This document shows positions 1 to 8,256 of a DNA stretch of 53,373 bases, in pieces. The DNA comes from Bacteroidales bacterium UBA3810 (GTDB lineage: Bacteria; Bacteroidota; Bacteroidia; Bacteroidales; Paludibacteraceae). Below the pieces are notes generated by a model, which worked only from the letters and a program-made list of their open reading frames with translations, made no database searches and was not told the origin of the DNA. Positions within the stretch are counted from its first letter, which is position 1. Each line of letters starts with the position of its first letter. The translations under genes were made by a program, and so were the position numbers. The DNA lies in assembly GCA_002368645.1 (NCBI GenBank), contig DFEE01000017.1, positions 1-53,373 of the forward strand. The letters run 5' to 3'.

Positions 1-790
1 TGCTTGCAAATAGCATCGTCTCAAATAAAGAGTACTGCTTTGGCAAAGAATCCTTTGGCGCTGTTTCTCGAATGAGCGTGCGTGTGTTCTCAATATTACC
101 AGACATATTGGAAATCAAATCTGATAACTGTTTTTCCGTTCTAATAGTCTGTATCTTTTTAAGGAATTCATTCCAGTCCGCATAACTATTATCCATGTAC
201 CCACCTAATAAGTCCAAGCGTATAATATGATCAGTCATCTCGGCTGCAACTCGATTACTGAGAGGGATTGACAGGATACGTGCTACACCAAATAGCAGAC
301 CAAAGATTAGGAGAATGGCAGCTAAAATGACTCCCATTCTTTTTAAAAGAACAAGATGCTTGGGCTTGCTTTTCAAATACTGCTCGGTCAAACGACGCAT
401 TGAAAGGTCAAAATACTCTACGGAAGAAGCTGTTAACGCCTGATATAATGGTAGTTCCTCCATACCTTCCGGCATCTCAATCGGCCAGACAAAGCCCGAT
501 AGCATAATCGGAATAATATTCTTCTTGTGCTCCATGGCGCACATCACCTCGCGGCGCACCCAATCGCCTTCTTCGTTGCAACGGTCTAATGCATTCGGTG
601 AAAGTACCAGAATAAAGTCCTTGCATTTGCTGATTACATCCAATAACTGCTCATTGAACTTACCGGCATTCATCGTTTCTACGTCGAAGAACACGCGGTA
701 TCCCAAGGCTTTTAACCTTGTTACAAACAGATTCGCCGACTCAAACGCATCGCGGCGATATGATATAAAAATGTCGTAGGTAGAGGTCAT
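1..790 (-). CDS. SARM1-like TIR domain protein with a membrane helix (partial, C-terminus off the window)
   Basis: The reading frame starts at ATG 790 and stays open to the left edge (263 codons visible). Residues 4-135 form a TIR domain: it opens with YDIFISYRRD, and the segment CKDFILVLSPNALDRC followed by DWVRREV and KKNIIPIML closely resembles the human SARM1 TIR domain. By eye, Glu81 in DWVRRE matches the catalytic glutamate of SARM1 (DWVHKE), so NAD+ cleavage is likely. A hydrophobic helix at about 153-170 would anchor the protein, leaving TIR cytoplasmic; the visible C-terminal part is unrecognised. It is the last visible gene of the operon, one base after the membrane protein gene. 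I infer a toxic NADase effector; signalling NADase is the alternative. Confidence 0.85.
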   Translation of the reverse strand, partial: MTSTYDIFISYRRDAFESANLFVTRLKALGYRVFFDVETMNAGKFNEQLLDVISKCKDFILVLSPNALDRCNEEGDWVRREVMCAMEHKKNIIPIMLSGFVWPIEMPEGMEELPLYQALTASSVEYFDLSMRRLTEQYLKSKPKHLVLLKRMGVILAAILLIFGLLFGVARILSIPLSNRVAAEMTDHIIRLDLLGGYMDNSYADWNEFLKKIQTIRTEKQLSDLISNMSGNIENTRTLIRETAPKDSLPKQYSLFETMLFAS

Positions 791-791
791 A

Positions 792-1400
792 TTATTGTTT
801 GCGTGCTACGATATACAGGTAAATAGATGGTAATAACATCGCCAGCCCATTTCCAATAACAAAATATTTGCGAGTCCATACACGAATCTGCATATAGTGT
901 ATGGAGTACTCTGCATAAGGAATAGCCGGTTCAAACTGGTCAATAACATAGTTCAGATAATACATCCGCACATACCACAGAATGATAAAGACCAGTTGGA
1001 AACCAATCACCCAGAATCCAAGTGCTTTCCGGACTCCATGAAACTGTGGGGGCATTTGAATAAGATACGCTATCGCGGCACCGATAGTTATTATACCGAT
1101 GGCTCCGTATAAACTCATAGACATCCCTCCTGGCCATTGGAAGGTAACAAACAAAAGGTTAGTCGCAGTATATGCCATGCCAACCCACGTTACAATTTGA
1201 GCCCAAGAGCGCGGCTCAGTAAGTATCATAAGGAAACACGCAAAGACGAATACAGCTGTAGCACAGAGAGCACAGAACACTAACCATAGTGATTCTGACC
1301 AATGTATCCATAGTCTATCGACAGCAAAGCAAATGGCACTTAATCCAAGTAATATTCCCGCTAATGATATGAATTTAAATTCTTTCATAATATTAATCAT
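792..1400 (-). CDS. Six-helix integral membrane protein of unknown function
   Basis: The 202-residue product is almost entirely hydrophobic, with about six predicted membrane helices (roughly 9-26, 38-60, 69-86, 91-115, 127-150 and 178-199), short charged loops, and no catalytic motif I recognise. The start at 1400 overlaps the end of the nSTAND gene by eight bases; an internal ATG at 1388 is an alternative. Tight coupling between the STAND ATPase and the TIR effector, both with their own membrane helices, suggests that the three products meet in the inner membrane. A pore or scaffold role is possible but the sequence does not show it. Confidence 0.75.
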   Translation of the reverse strand: MINIMKEFKFISLAGILLGLSAICFAVDRLWIHWSESLWLVFCALCATAVFVFACFLMILTEPRSWAQIVTWVGMAYTATNLLFVTFQWPGGMSMSLYGAIGIITIGAAIAYLIQMPPQFHGVRKALGFWVIGFQLVFIILWYVRMYYLNYVIDQFEPAIPYAEYSIHYMQIRVWTRKYFVIGNGLAMLLPSIYLYIVARKQ

Positions 1401-4095
1401 TCATGTGAATATATGTTTGATAACGTTCTTCTTTGGTCATTTGCCAATCGAAGAACATGTTTTTGCAAGAATCCAATAGAGTCTCCAAAGGAGGAAGATA
1501 GATCACCTCTTGTGTATTCTCTCCTGCATTGACTACAAGATACTGGTCATCTTCGGTGAAATGAAGAGTGTGGACTTCATTAGGAATTTTTGTATGGAAA
1601 AAAACAGCTCCATTATGCGGATATAGTCCATACAATTCAGACTTAGCATTATTTGCAATAGGATTTAATATCACCATGCGATTTTCTTTAGGACTGACTG
1701 CCTGGGGCCAATAAAAACGAGAACCGATGGTATCGTTCTGGTAATAATAACTATGCGAATAAGTTTCAATAAACTTTGGAAGATCATCTCCTAATGAGTC
1801 TAATATATTGCGCATCCTCTCGTCTATCTCAAAGGAGGGAATATAAAGGTGGGCAATACCAGAAGTACTATAATTCGCTTTAATATTATCACTTCTATCG
1901 CCTTGAATGCAAAAATTTTCCCAGAAATCGAATGTGCGCAATCTTGTCTTTGAACGAGCTCTTGAATGATATCTCCTGATATCATGATACAGATTTCTTT
2001 GTTGAACCTTCTCTATGCTTTTTTTAGCCAAAAGGCTATCGCTACTATTACATTCTTTCCCCGAATTAGCATCGTATACACAATAACTATCATCATTAAA
2101 ATTTATAGCGATCTTGCTTCCATCTTGGGAATATGCAGCGGTATTAATTGTCTTGTCAAAATCATGTAAGCATAACCGAGTGTTCCCATTATCATTGTCA
2201 TATAATGCTCCTTTTATATAACAATCAAGGATTGTGTTATTGATTTTTATCAAGCATCGGGTATCACTAGGATGTATATCCTCCATGACTAATTTGTTTT
2301 CTTTATTTATTGTGAATTTTCTCTCATAAACAATTCTGCCATTATAAACACCAAATTTGCCATGTGGTTCTGTATGTGCAGAGGCTGCTTGATTATAAAA
2401 TGTCTGAACTATACTCCCCGTGTAACTATCAATCACCACACCAGAGCTAGTGTTACCACCAATGGCGATTAATCTATTAGAAGGACTAATGATCACCTTG
2501 TCCAAAATAGTAGCTTTATATTGGACCTTCGCGACACAATATGAATCAGAAATAGCCAAACTATCAACCGCTTGACGCAGAACTTTTTCCATACGAGCCG
2601 TGGAAGGAGATGGATCTTTCTCATTTCCCATTGAATTCAGCAATAATCGAATTGCCCCATATGTATCTTTTTCGTCCAGCATGTTTTTGGTTCCTTTTTC
2701 TATGAGTGACACTTCCATTTCGGAAAGCTGTTCCTGCTGGCGCGCCAAAGCCTCTTTTTGATCCAAACGTTCTGCAATAATATACATTCCTCCAAAGAGG
2801 AGTAATAATAAGCCAAAGAAAGCTCCTAACCCTATGCGTTTTGTTCTCCGCGTTCGTTCCACGTATTGTCTTTGAGTCCGACGACGCATTATAATAGGGC
2901 AGAGCACATCATGTGCGAACTCTACACGTTGTACATCGCCATAACTGAAAATTCGCAGTAGATGATTATGCTCCAATATTTCTATTACAGATCGTTTGAT
3001 ATGATTGTTCCTATACAAACTCTCCAAAGAGACATTCTCCCGGTGCCCGTCAGAATTGATAAGAGTATCCTCTAAATAATATATTGTTCTCCTATCTAAC
3101 GGATTGACTATTTCAGCATAGAAATCCTCCAACAATGCATTACCATAATCGTTGACTAATTGTCTGGTTATTGCAGAAGCATCGTTTTTCTTCTCATACA
3201 ACCGGTTCAGAAAGAGTGATAGTATTGCAGAATCGACAGGAGTTTCGTCCGTAATATCATTTTCTGTTACTATATGACGAATAATACTATCCGCCACTTC
3301 GTTTGTCACTAGTCCTTCACGAGGTTTTGTGATAATCTCCATCGCCTGCCAATAGGTAATCGGCAATAATCCGAACCGATTTTGCTTAAGAGGTGGGATA
3401 CGCAAAGAATATCGTTCCAAATAGCTCAGATAATCTTCTCTTAGAACAAACACCAAATGGAATGACATCTCTTGTTCATACTGGTCATCTGAAATTTGAA
3501 TATTCAAGTTGTCAAACAGGCTACCTGATGAATTTTGGGCAACCTGCTCTGATGTCGTTTGCAAATAAGCAGGTTTGATATCATTCAGCAAATCAGCCAA
3601 CTCCTCAAAGAAATCCTTCACTTGCATATGATTACGCCCCAATGTAAAGATTTCTTCAAATTGATCTATCACGATAAGCGGCGTAATGGTTTCTTCACCA
3701 CGTTTTAATTGAGAGCAATGAAAAAATTCCCATAACGAAGATGGTTCCGTGTCTTTTCCTGACAGGTCTTTAACCTCACCACCATTAGCTATCACCGCAT
3801 CAACTATTGAGCGAATGAGTTGCTCTCTATATCCCATTTGTGCTGAATGATCAAAACGGATACTGATGGGCAAACAGCCACGCCGACGTGCTTCGGGGAA
3901 GATTCCGGCATGCAGCAAAGAGGATTTTCCGATACCGGAACGACCATAAACAACAGTATGGCGATTATAAAACACCGCCATGGACAAATCTTGTATTTCA
4001 CGACTCCGTCCATACAGTGTCTGCCCTTCTTTATATGAATCCAAGCCGATCCAAGGATTGGTATTCTCACTACTATATATTTGTTTATTATCCAT
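1393..4095 (-). CDS. nSTAND1-type ATPase with membrane helix and C-terminal propeller-like region
   Basis: This 900-residue protein opens with the nSTAND1 signature NPWIGLDSYKEG followed by LYGRSREI (residues 13-34). Walker A is GRSGIGKSS (51-59) and Walker B is LIVIDQFEEIF (140-150), with an LVFVLREDY sensor-like strand near 214-222. The arm ends with the FAHDVLCPII motif typical of STAND winged-helix regions (about 393-402). A membrane helix follows at 421-441, then a charged helix. The last 400 residues are beta-rich, resembling a divergent WD40-type propeller without clear repeats. STAND ATPases act as ligand-triggered switches in immunity; here it probably senses a trigger and activates the TIR partners. 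It follows the SIR2-TIR gene by 12 bases. The coding sequence looks AT-rich. Confidence 0.85.
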   Translation of the reverse strand: MDNKQIYSSENTNPWIGLDSYKEGQTLYGRSREIQDLSMAVFYNRHTVVYGRSGIGKSSLLHAGIFPEARRRGCLPISIRFDHSAQMGYREQLIRSIVDAVIANGGEVKDLSGKDTEPSSLWEFFHCSQLKRGEETITPLIVIDQFEEIFTLGRNHMQVKDFFEELADLLNDIKPAYLQTTSEQVAQNSSGSLFDNLNIQISDDQYEQEMSFHLVFVLREDYLSYLERYSLRIPPLKQNRFGLLPITYWQAMEIITKPREGLVTNEVADSIIRHIVTENDITDETPVDSAILSLFLNRLYEKKNDASAITRQLVNDYGNALLEDFYAEIVNPLDRRTIYYLEDTLINSDGHRENVSLESLYRNNHIKRSVIEILEHNHLLRIFSYGDVQRVEFAHDVLCPIIMRRRTQRQYVERTRRTKRIGLGAFFGLLLLLFGGMYIIAERLDQKEALARQQEQLSEMEVSLIEKGTKNMLDEKDTYGAIRLLLNSMGNEKDPSPSTARMEKVLRQAVDSLAISDSYCVAKVQYKATILDKVIISPSNRLIAIGGNTSSGVVIDSYTGSIVQTFYNQAASAHTEPHGKFGVYNGRIVYERKFTINKENKLVMEDIHPSDTRCLIKINNTILDCYIKGALYDNDNGNTRLCLHDFDKTINTAAYSQDGSKIAINFNDDSYCVYDANSGKECNSSDSLLAKKSIEKVQQRNLYHDIRRYHSRARSKTRLRTFDFWENFCIQGDRSDNIKANYSTSGIAHLYIPSFEIDERMRNILDSLGDDLPKFIETYSHSYYYQNDTIGSRFYWPQAVSPKENRMVILNPIANNAKSELYGLYPHNGAVFFHTKIPNEVHTLHFTEDDQYLVVNAGENTQEVIYLPPLETLLDSCKNMFFDWQMTKEERYQTYIHMND

Positions 4096-4107
4096 TTTGG
4101 TGCTTGT

Positions 4108-5436
4108 TTAATGGTTCTTCAGTATTGATTGGACTGTACCAGCAAACGATGTTAGATCCAGAGTGCCGGGGTTATACATAGCAGCATTATGTCTTTGTAA
4201 CGCCTCCGGTATTTGCGCATTATAGAAATCAAAGCCCTCTTCCACTATAGGGATAATAAATTCCCGTCCGAGACTAATAGCATGAGTGGCAGCAACATCC
4301 CACTCTAACCTATATGTATGCGAATCGTTACGTTCAGCAGTAATATTATGGCTCAGAATAGGAATAAAGAGTTTGGTTGTAGTTATCGCCCGTCGTATTT
4401 CCCGCATGAAATCACTGCCCGGTAGAAGCGAACGACGATCCATCCACACATTAACTCCGCGTTCTGATAATGCTTTATATAGAGCCTCTGCTACGATATT
4501 GTCTCTACGCGAATAACTAATAAACACATCCGTATTCAGGCGGAGGGCATCATTTTGAACAGTAGATATTTCTATTTGAGAGCACAACTCATCTATTACT
4601 TTAGTGGCATCCGTTTGAATAAAATTATCCATACGGCGCAGAAAATGCATTAGACTATCTTCTTGCGCCACTCCTGCCAACATGCCTGTTTTCTTGTTGG
4701 GTTTCATTGAATGCAGGACAAAACGACATAGCCAATCCGAGTAGTCAGTACCGAGCATAAGCAAATACTTATTCTGCAATAGATTAACAAGATTGCGTGG
4801 GCGGTGAGCATCATCCATCCATGATTGGCAGAAAGAAAGCATATCTCCGTCTGTTACAACGAAACTTCCTTCGCGTGGGTTAGACGCTTTGCCAAACATA
4901 TAAAAGACTGTCGGAGTATCCATCTCAGCCTCTGTATCCAAATCGCAGTGGGTCTTAGGGTCATTATCAAATATACGGACTTTCAATCTCTCTCCCCATA
5001 CTTGGTGCATTACCTGCTCCACCATCGGAGTAAAACATGTGGTGATGACAAACGGAAATTGCTTCGTTTGCAATAATTTTATCAAGCCGGGATGGGGTTG
5101 CAAAACAGAAGATAAGTCTCCTTGGAAAAGTTGTGTCAATTGAGCATAGATATAACGTCTATCATATCCTTTCGGCGATGGATAATCGTATAATAGTTCT
5201 GAAAACGAAGACGGGACCTTCTGCAAATGTAGGTATTTAGCCAATTCGGATAGAAGAACTTGTTGTGCATTGGTAGTTTCTCCTATCGGCGTAGCAACCG
5301 ACTTAATCTGCAAATTCGGTCCTATAACGGGAATCACATTGTGATTCGCTATCGCATTCTTCAACTCATTCCACTGCTGTTGCAAGGCGATATCTGTGGT
5401 TGAATTTGATCCAAATTGTTCAAATATATTCGTCAT
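4108..5436 (-). CDS. SIR2-like domain fused to a TIR domain
   Basis: The 442-residue protein joins two NAD-related folds. Residues 30-285 look like the SIR2_2 family: VIPVIGPN (34-41), FPFVITTCFTPMVEQ (127-141), VFYMFGKASNP (177-187) and LLMLGTDYSDWL (225-236). In active relatives the second block reads TTN and the third has a histidine in HG; here the positions hold Cys134 and Phe181, so this half is probably not a working deacetylase or NADase. Residues 302-440 are a TIR domain, TDVFISYSRRD to IIPIVEEGF, with Glu378 in YRLEWD as the likely catalytic residue. The SIR2 half may bind NAD or a derivative and control TIR. It lies 12 bases from each neighbour. Confidence 0.85.
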   Translation of the reverse strand: MTNIFEQFGSNSTTDIALQQQWNELKNAIANHNVIPVIGPNLQIKSVATPIGETTNAQQVLLSELAKYLHLQKVPSSFSELLYDYPSPKGYDRRYIYAQLTQLFQGDLSSVLQPHPGLIKLLQTKQFPFVITTCFTPMVEQVMHQVWGERLKVRIFDNDPKTHCDLDTEAEMDTPTVFYMFGKASNPREGSFVVTDGDMLSFCQSWMDDAHRPRNLVNLLQNKYLLMLGTDYSDWLCRFVLHSMKPNKKTGMLAGVAQEDSLMHFLRRMDNFIQTDATKVIDELCSQIEISTVQNDALRLNTDVFISYSRRDNIVAEALYKALSERGVNVWMDRRSLLPGSDFMREIRRAITTTKLFIPILSHNITAERNDSHTYRLEWDVAATHAISLGREFIIPIVEEGFDFYNAQIPEALQRHNAAMYNPGTLDLTSFAGTVQSILKNH

Positions 5437-5448
5437 TTCATTTACTAA

Positions 5449-6375
5449 TTATTTTACAATCTTCCATCCTAGTTTCTTGACCAGCTTGATGGTGTTGAAG
5501 GCCATAAGGCGGTCGTAGGCTTTTTCGGAATCGGGGAGAGCGGAGTACGGGATGAGGTCGGGGTGGTGCTTGAGGGCATCATTACGAACGGGACCATAGG
5601 TCCAGCCTTCGGCTTTGCGCGCCGCAGCCCATACTTCATGCGCATTCTCGGCAATGGCTTCCTGGAGTTCCTGCAAGTCATCGGTGAGGGGAACATCCTC
5701 GAGATTCAACGGGTGCGGTTCGTAATCTTTTACGGAACGGAGCACACGCACCAAGTAATTGCGGGACTCATGCCATGCTTTGAGGAAATCCGAAAGAGAG
5801 AAATCCATAACTGCGTTCGCTTGTGGTTCAAAGAGCGTGACGGCATCGTCAGGCTGATTAACCGAGAGAACCACTACCATATGATTCGGCGCATCTTCCT
5901 CATCCGGCCGGTTCGGGTAGAGTTTGTCGTTATCTACCGCAGCCAACACTTCGTTATCCGCTTTTAAAGCAGCAAGTATGTCTGTTATGACCGCATCATA
6001 TTGCCGTGTGACCATAAGCCCTTGCGACGCGAGGAGTTGGCCGACAGCATGAAGCGGAGTGCCGTGCTCCGTAACCCAATGTTTCGTTTGCGCTATTTCC
6101 AGCAAGGCATGGGCGTCAGCAGGTATATCACGATGCTGCAATACAAAGAGTTCTGCATAGAAAGCACAGAGGTTCTTCTGATCTTCCGCTGCCATTCGGA
6201 GCATCGGATAAGCCCATTCCTGCTCTTTGTACGTTTGTACGCAGATATCCAAAGCCTCACGCAGAGAAGGATTGACTTTTATTTCCGCCAACAACTCGCG
6301 AACCTCCGCCGGCGTTGCCTTGCCATCCAGATAAACGGCCATTAGATTGTCCCAATATGTATCATTTTTTGCCAT
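5449..6375 (-). CDS. C39-like papain-fold peptidase with C-terminal RyR domain
   Basis: I start at ATG 6375 (MAKNDTYW); a GTG two codons upstream is possible. Residues 5-48 are helical and resemble the N-terminus of ECF anti-sigma factors (YLDGKATPAEVREL). Residues 65-215 look like a C39-type papain-fold domain, with Cys70 in NLCAFYAELF, His165 in PNHMVVVLSV and a following LFEPQAN segment as candidate catalytic positions. Residues 235-308 match the RyR domain (ryanodine-receptor repeat): AHEVWAAARKAEGWTYGP, then HPDLIPYSALPDSEKAYDR. The gene overlaps the end of the sigma factor gene by 14 bases, the usual arrangement for a sigma factor and its controller. The RyR match is strong; peptidase activity is a prediction. 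Confidence 0.82.
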   Translation of the reverse strand: MAKNDTYWDNLMAVYLDGKATPAEVRELLAEIKVNPSLREALDICVQTYKEQEWAYPMLRMAAEDQKNLCAFYAELFVLQHRDIPADAHALLEIAQTKHWVTEHGTPLHAVGQLLASQGLMVTRQYDAVITDILAALKADNEVLAAVDNDKLYPNRPDEEDAPNHMVVVLSVNQPDDAVTLFEPQANAVMDFSLSDFLKAWHESRNYLVRVLRSVKDYEPHPLNLEDVPLTDDLQELQEAIAENAHEVWAAARKAEGWTYGPVRNDALKHHPDLIPYSALPDSEKAYDRLMAFNTIKLVKKLGWKIVK

Positions 6376-6913
6376 AAGCACGAATATCGTTAAGAGCGAC
6401 CTGCATGAGTTGCACCATGGCGCGTTGCTTGATGTTATAGAGATTGTCTGTTGAGATATGCATTTCTTGTGCTAATTCTTCGGGAGCACACTCATCAATA
6501 AAGAGCCTTTGAATAACATGGGCATAGCGTCTATTCGGCATCGCCAAAAGTAGGCGTTGTACATCCAATGCCGATAATTCCGACTGATTTTCAGCGATCT
6601 CTATCTCTTCATAAAGAGTGTCATTCGTCTGATTTTCTATCAGTAGAGTCCGTTTTTTGAGGAAGAATCGTGTTGCCGTCACCTTGAGCCATGTGAGCAA
6701 AGAACTGCGTCCTTCGAACTGCCGCATCCTGGCAGCATCATTCTCCAGAAGATAGATATAGAGTTCATTGACGAACTCATCATAATCGACCTCGTAATCA
6801 AAGATCTGCCGAATGATAGTATAGAACAACGGTCTGCAACGCTCGAAGAAAAACTCCTGCGTCACATCGTTGTCCCGCGCGATGAGGGCTTGTATGATTT
6901 CAAAGTCGGTCAT
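6362..6913 (-). CDS. ECF-type RNA polymerase sigma factor
   Basis: The 183-residue product has the layout of an ECF sigma factor. Sigma region 2 is at about 20-95, with YDEFVNELYIYLLEND and the helix SSLLTWLKVTATRFFLKK. Region 4 is at about 113-175, ending in the helix-turn-helix APEELAQEMHISTDNLYNIKQRA. There is no region 3 and no extra domain. Its start overlaps the stop of the zinc-ribbon gene as ATGA, and its end overlaps the peptidase-RyR gene. It presumably directs transcription of this operon or of unseen targets after release by its partner. No second promoter type was recognised nearby, so its target sequence is unknown. Confidence 0.88.
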   Translation of the reverse strand: MTDFEIIQALIARDNDVTQEFFFERCRPLFYTIIRQIFDYEVDYDEFVNELYIYLLENDAARMRQFEGRSSLLTWLKVTATRFFLKKRTLLIENQTNDTLYEEIEIAENQSELSALDVQRLLLAMPNRRYAHVIQRLFIDECAPEELAQEMHISTDNLYNIKQRAMVQLMQVALNDIRAYGKK

Positions 6914-7032
6914 GGATTAGGTGATATAATAGGCGGGGTACTTTGAATAATTTGTCCGCAATGAGGACATGGTTTCCCTACAATTGCTTTGCGACGGCAA
7001 TTAGGACAATAATCATATTCAACATTCTCCAT
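6910..7032 (-). CDS. Small zinc-ribbon protein (40 aa)
   Basis: A short frame from ATG 7032 to TGA 6910 encodes 40 residues with two Cys pairs, CPNC (9-12) and CPHC (22-25), the spacing of a minimal zinc ribbon, followed by a Pro/Ile-rich tail. GGAGG six bases before the ATG fits a ribosome site. The stop overlaps the sigma factor start as ATGA, so the two are translationally coupled. The frame stays open about 57 bases upstream of the ATG with a plausible basic helix but no start codon, so the gene may have lost an N-terminal part. It may tether the sigma factor or bind nucleic acid; neither is shown. Confidence 0.65.
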   Translation of the reverse strand: MENVEYDYCPNCRRKAIVGKPCPHCGQIIQSTPPIISPNP

Positions 7033-7120
7033 ATCGCCCTCCAGTTCTTTTAATCTACGTAATCGTTGTTTTACCTTGTCTAAAGATAATTACTTTTAGT
7101 GAAACCTTTTAGATATCCGC

Positions 7121-8248
7121 TCAATTTCTGAACTTCTTTTTTAGAAAATCGAGCCAAGAGGTTTTTTCAAGGAAGGGGGTGACGAGGATGAGGAAGGTGT
7201 CGTACCTGATGGCCTCGTAATCGCGTGAGTATAACTCAGCATGGGAGCAGATGTTGTAATGGACTTTATTCTTCTTGCATTGGGTAAGAAATGTCTTTTC
7301 CTTCTCCTTGTCTTTTGCGGCAAGGGCGCTTCTTGTTCTCAGTTCTTCTTCATTAAATGGTCTGTAGCCGAAGATTAGTTTTTCCGTACACCATCTGATG
7401 TGTTCACTCTTGGCATAAAGAGTAAAATCTTGTAGCAAGGTCACTCGCCATTTTCGTCCAAGACTGCGCATGCGGCTCTCGTAGCAATCACCACAACAGA
7501 CATTGGATAATTGGATTATCGTGTTGTCTCCCAGTTTATCCCACGCTTGTTGCAGTTCGCGCTCCACACGGAAACCGGAGATACACCGTTTGATAGCTCC
7601 TATATAATCATCAACTCTTTCTTGCTCACGTGTATTTTCGTAATTATTGATATTGACAAACTCATAGATACGATTCACTTTGCGTGCCCGAGTGATGTCC
7701 ACCATGCGTTCTTCCGCAGTAAGAGGTTTATTTTTATCCACTACTACGTTCATATTTGCCTCTTGAATATCCCTGTAAGAGAAAAGTGAAATGACGGCTT
7801 TGTTATCTTTTTTCGCCTCAGAAAGATATTCTTCTACGGGTTGCTGTACGAAACGAAGAGTTATGTCTAAATACGAATCAGGGGAAGTCTCCTTTTGGAT
7901 CTTCCCCGTAGCATCTATATATTGACAATGCGCATATTGCAAGAGATTGCCAAAAGCGTTCCGCAATTCCTCTTTAGAGGGTTCATCACCTACGATAGCG
8001 ATAACGGATCTAAACGTATGGGTCTGTTCGTTATGGTTAGGATAATGAGCAATTAGCGCTACCTGTTGTGCAATGGCCAGCATTAGGGAGTCGGTGCCAT
8101 CTATTATAACATGCACGTAATTGCTGCTTTTACTTCCAATACCTGATGTTCCGTCAAGGCTATCTATCATGGTAGCATTCAATACATAATATCTTGCTCT
8201 GTAAAGATTATCATCGTGCAGCAGATCTTCGTAAATACGTTGTGACAT
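7121..8248 (-). CDS. TrkA-like Rossmann domain protein with C-terminal RyR-type domain
   Basis: The 375-residue protein has a central segment, NYVHVIIDGTDSLMLAIAQQ then ALIAHYPN (about 43-71), that recalls the nucleotide-binding strand and helix of TrkA/RCK-N proteins, although the glycine pattern is degenerate. Strand-like stretches SVIAIVG (81-87) and KAVISLFSYRD (150-160) fit the same fold. Near the C-terminus, KSEHIRWCTEKLIFGYRPF (280-298) and the later HYNICSHAEL (330-339) match the RyR-type domain of prokaryotic Rossmann-RyR proteins. A Cys-rich turn, NVCCGDC, lies at 249-255. The gene is eight bases after the MscS channel gene. A role as cytosolic nucleotide sensor for that channel is inferred. 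The RyR call is weaker than for the peptidase protein. Confidence 0.6.
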   Translation of the reverse strand: MSQRIYEDLLHDDNLYRARYYVLNATMIDSLDGTSGIGSKSSNYVHVIIDGTDSLMLAIAQQVALIAHYPNHNEQTHTFRSVIAIVGDEPSKEELRNAFGNLLQYAHCQYIDATGKIQKETSPDSYLDITLRFVQQPVEEYLSEAKKDNKAVISLFSYRDIQEANMNVVVDKNKPLTAEERMVDITRARKVNRIYEFVNINNYENTREQERVDDYIGAIKRCISGFRVERELQQAWDKLGDNTIIQLSNVCCGDCYESRMRSLGRKWRVTLLQDFTLYAKSEHIRWCTEKLIFGYRPFNEEELRTRSALAAKDKEKEKTFLTQCKKNKVHYNICSHAELYSRDYEAIRYDTFLILVTPFLEKTSWLDFLKKKFRN

Positions 8249-8256
8249 AAGCAGAA

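Noticed and set aside
7081..7110. Second promoter before the zinc-ribbon and sigma factor genes
   Set aside because: TATCTTTA resembles a downstream box but no TTTG lies at the right distance.
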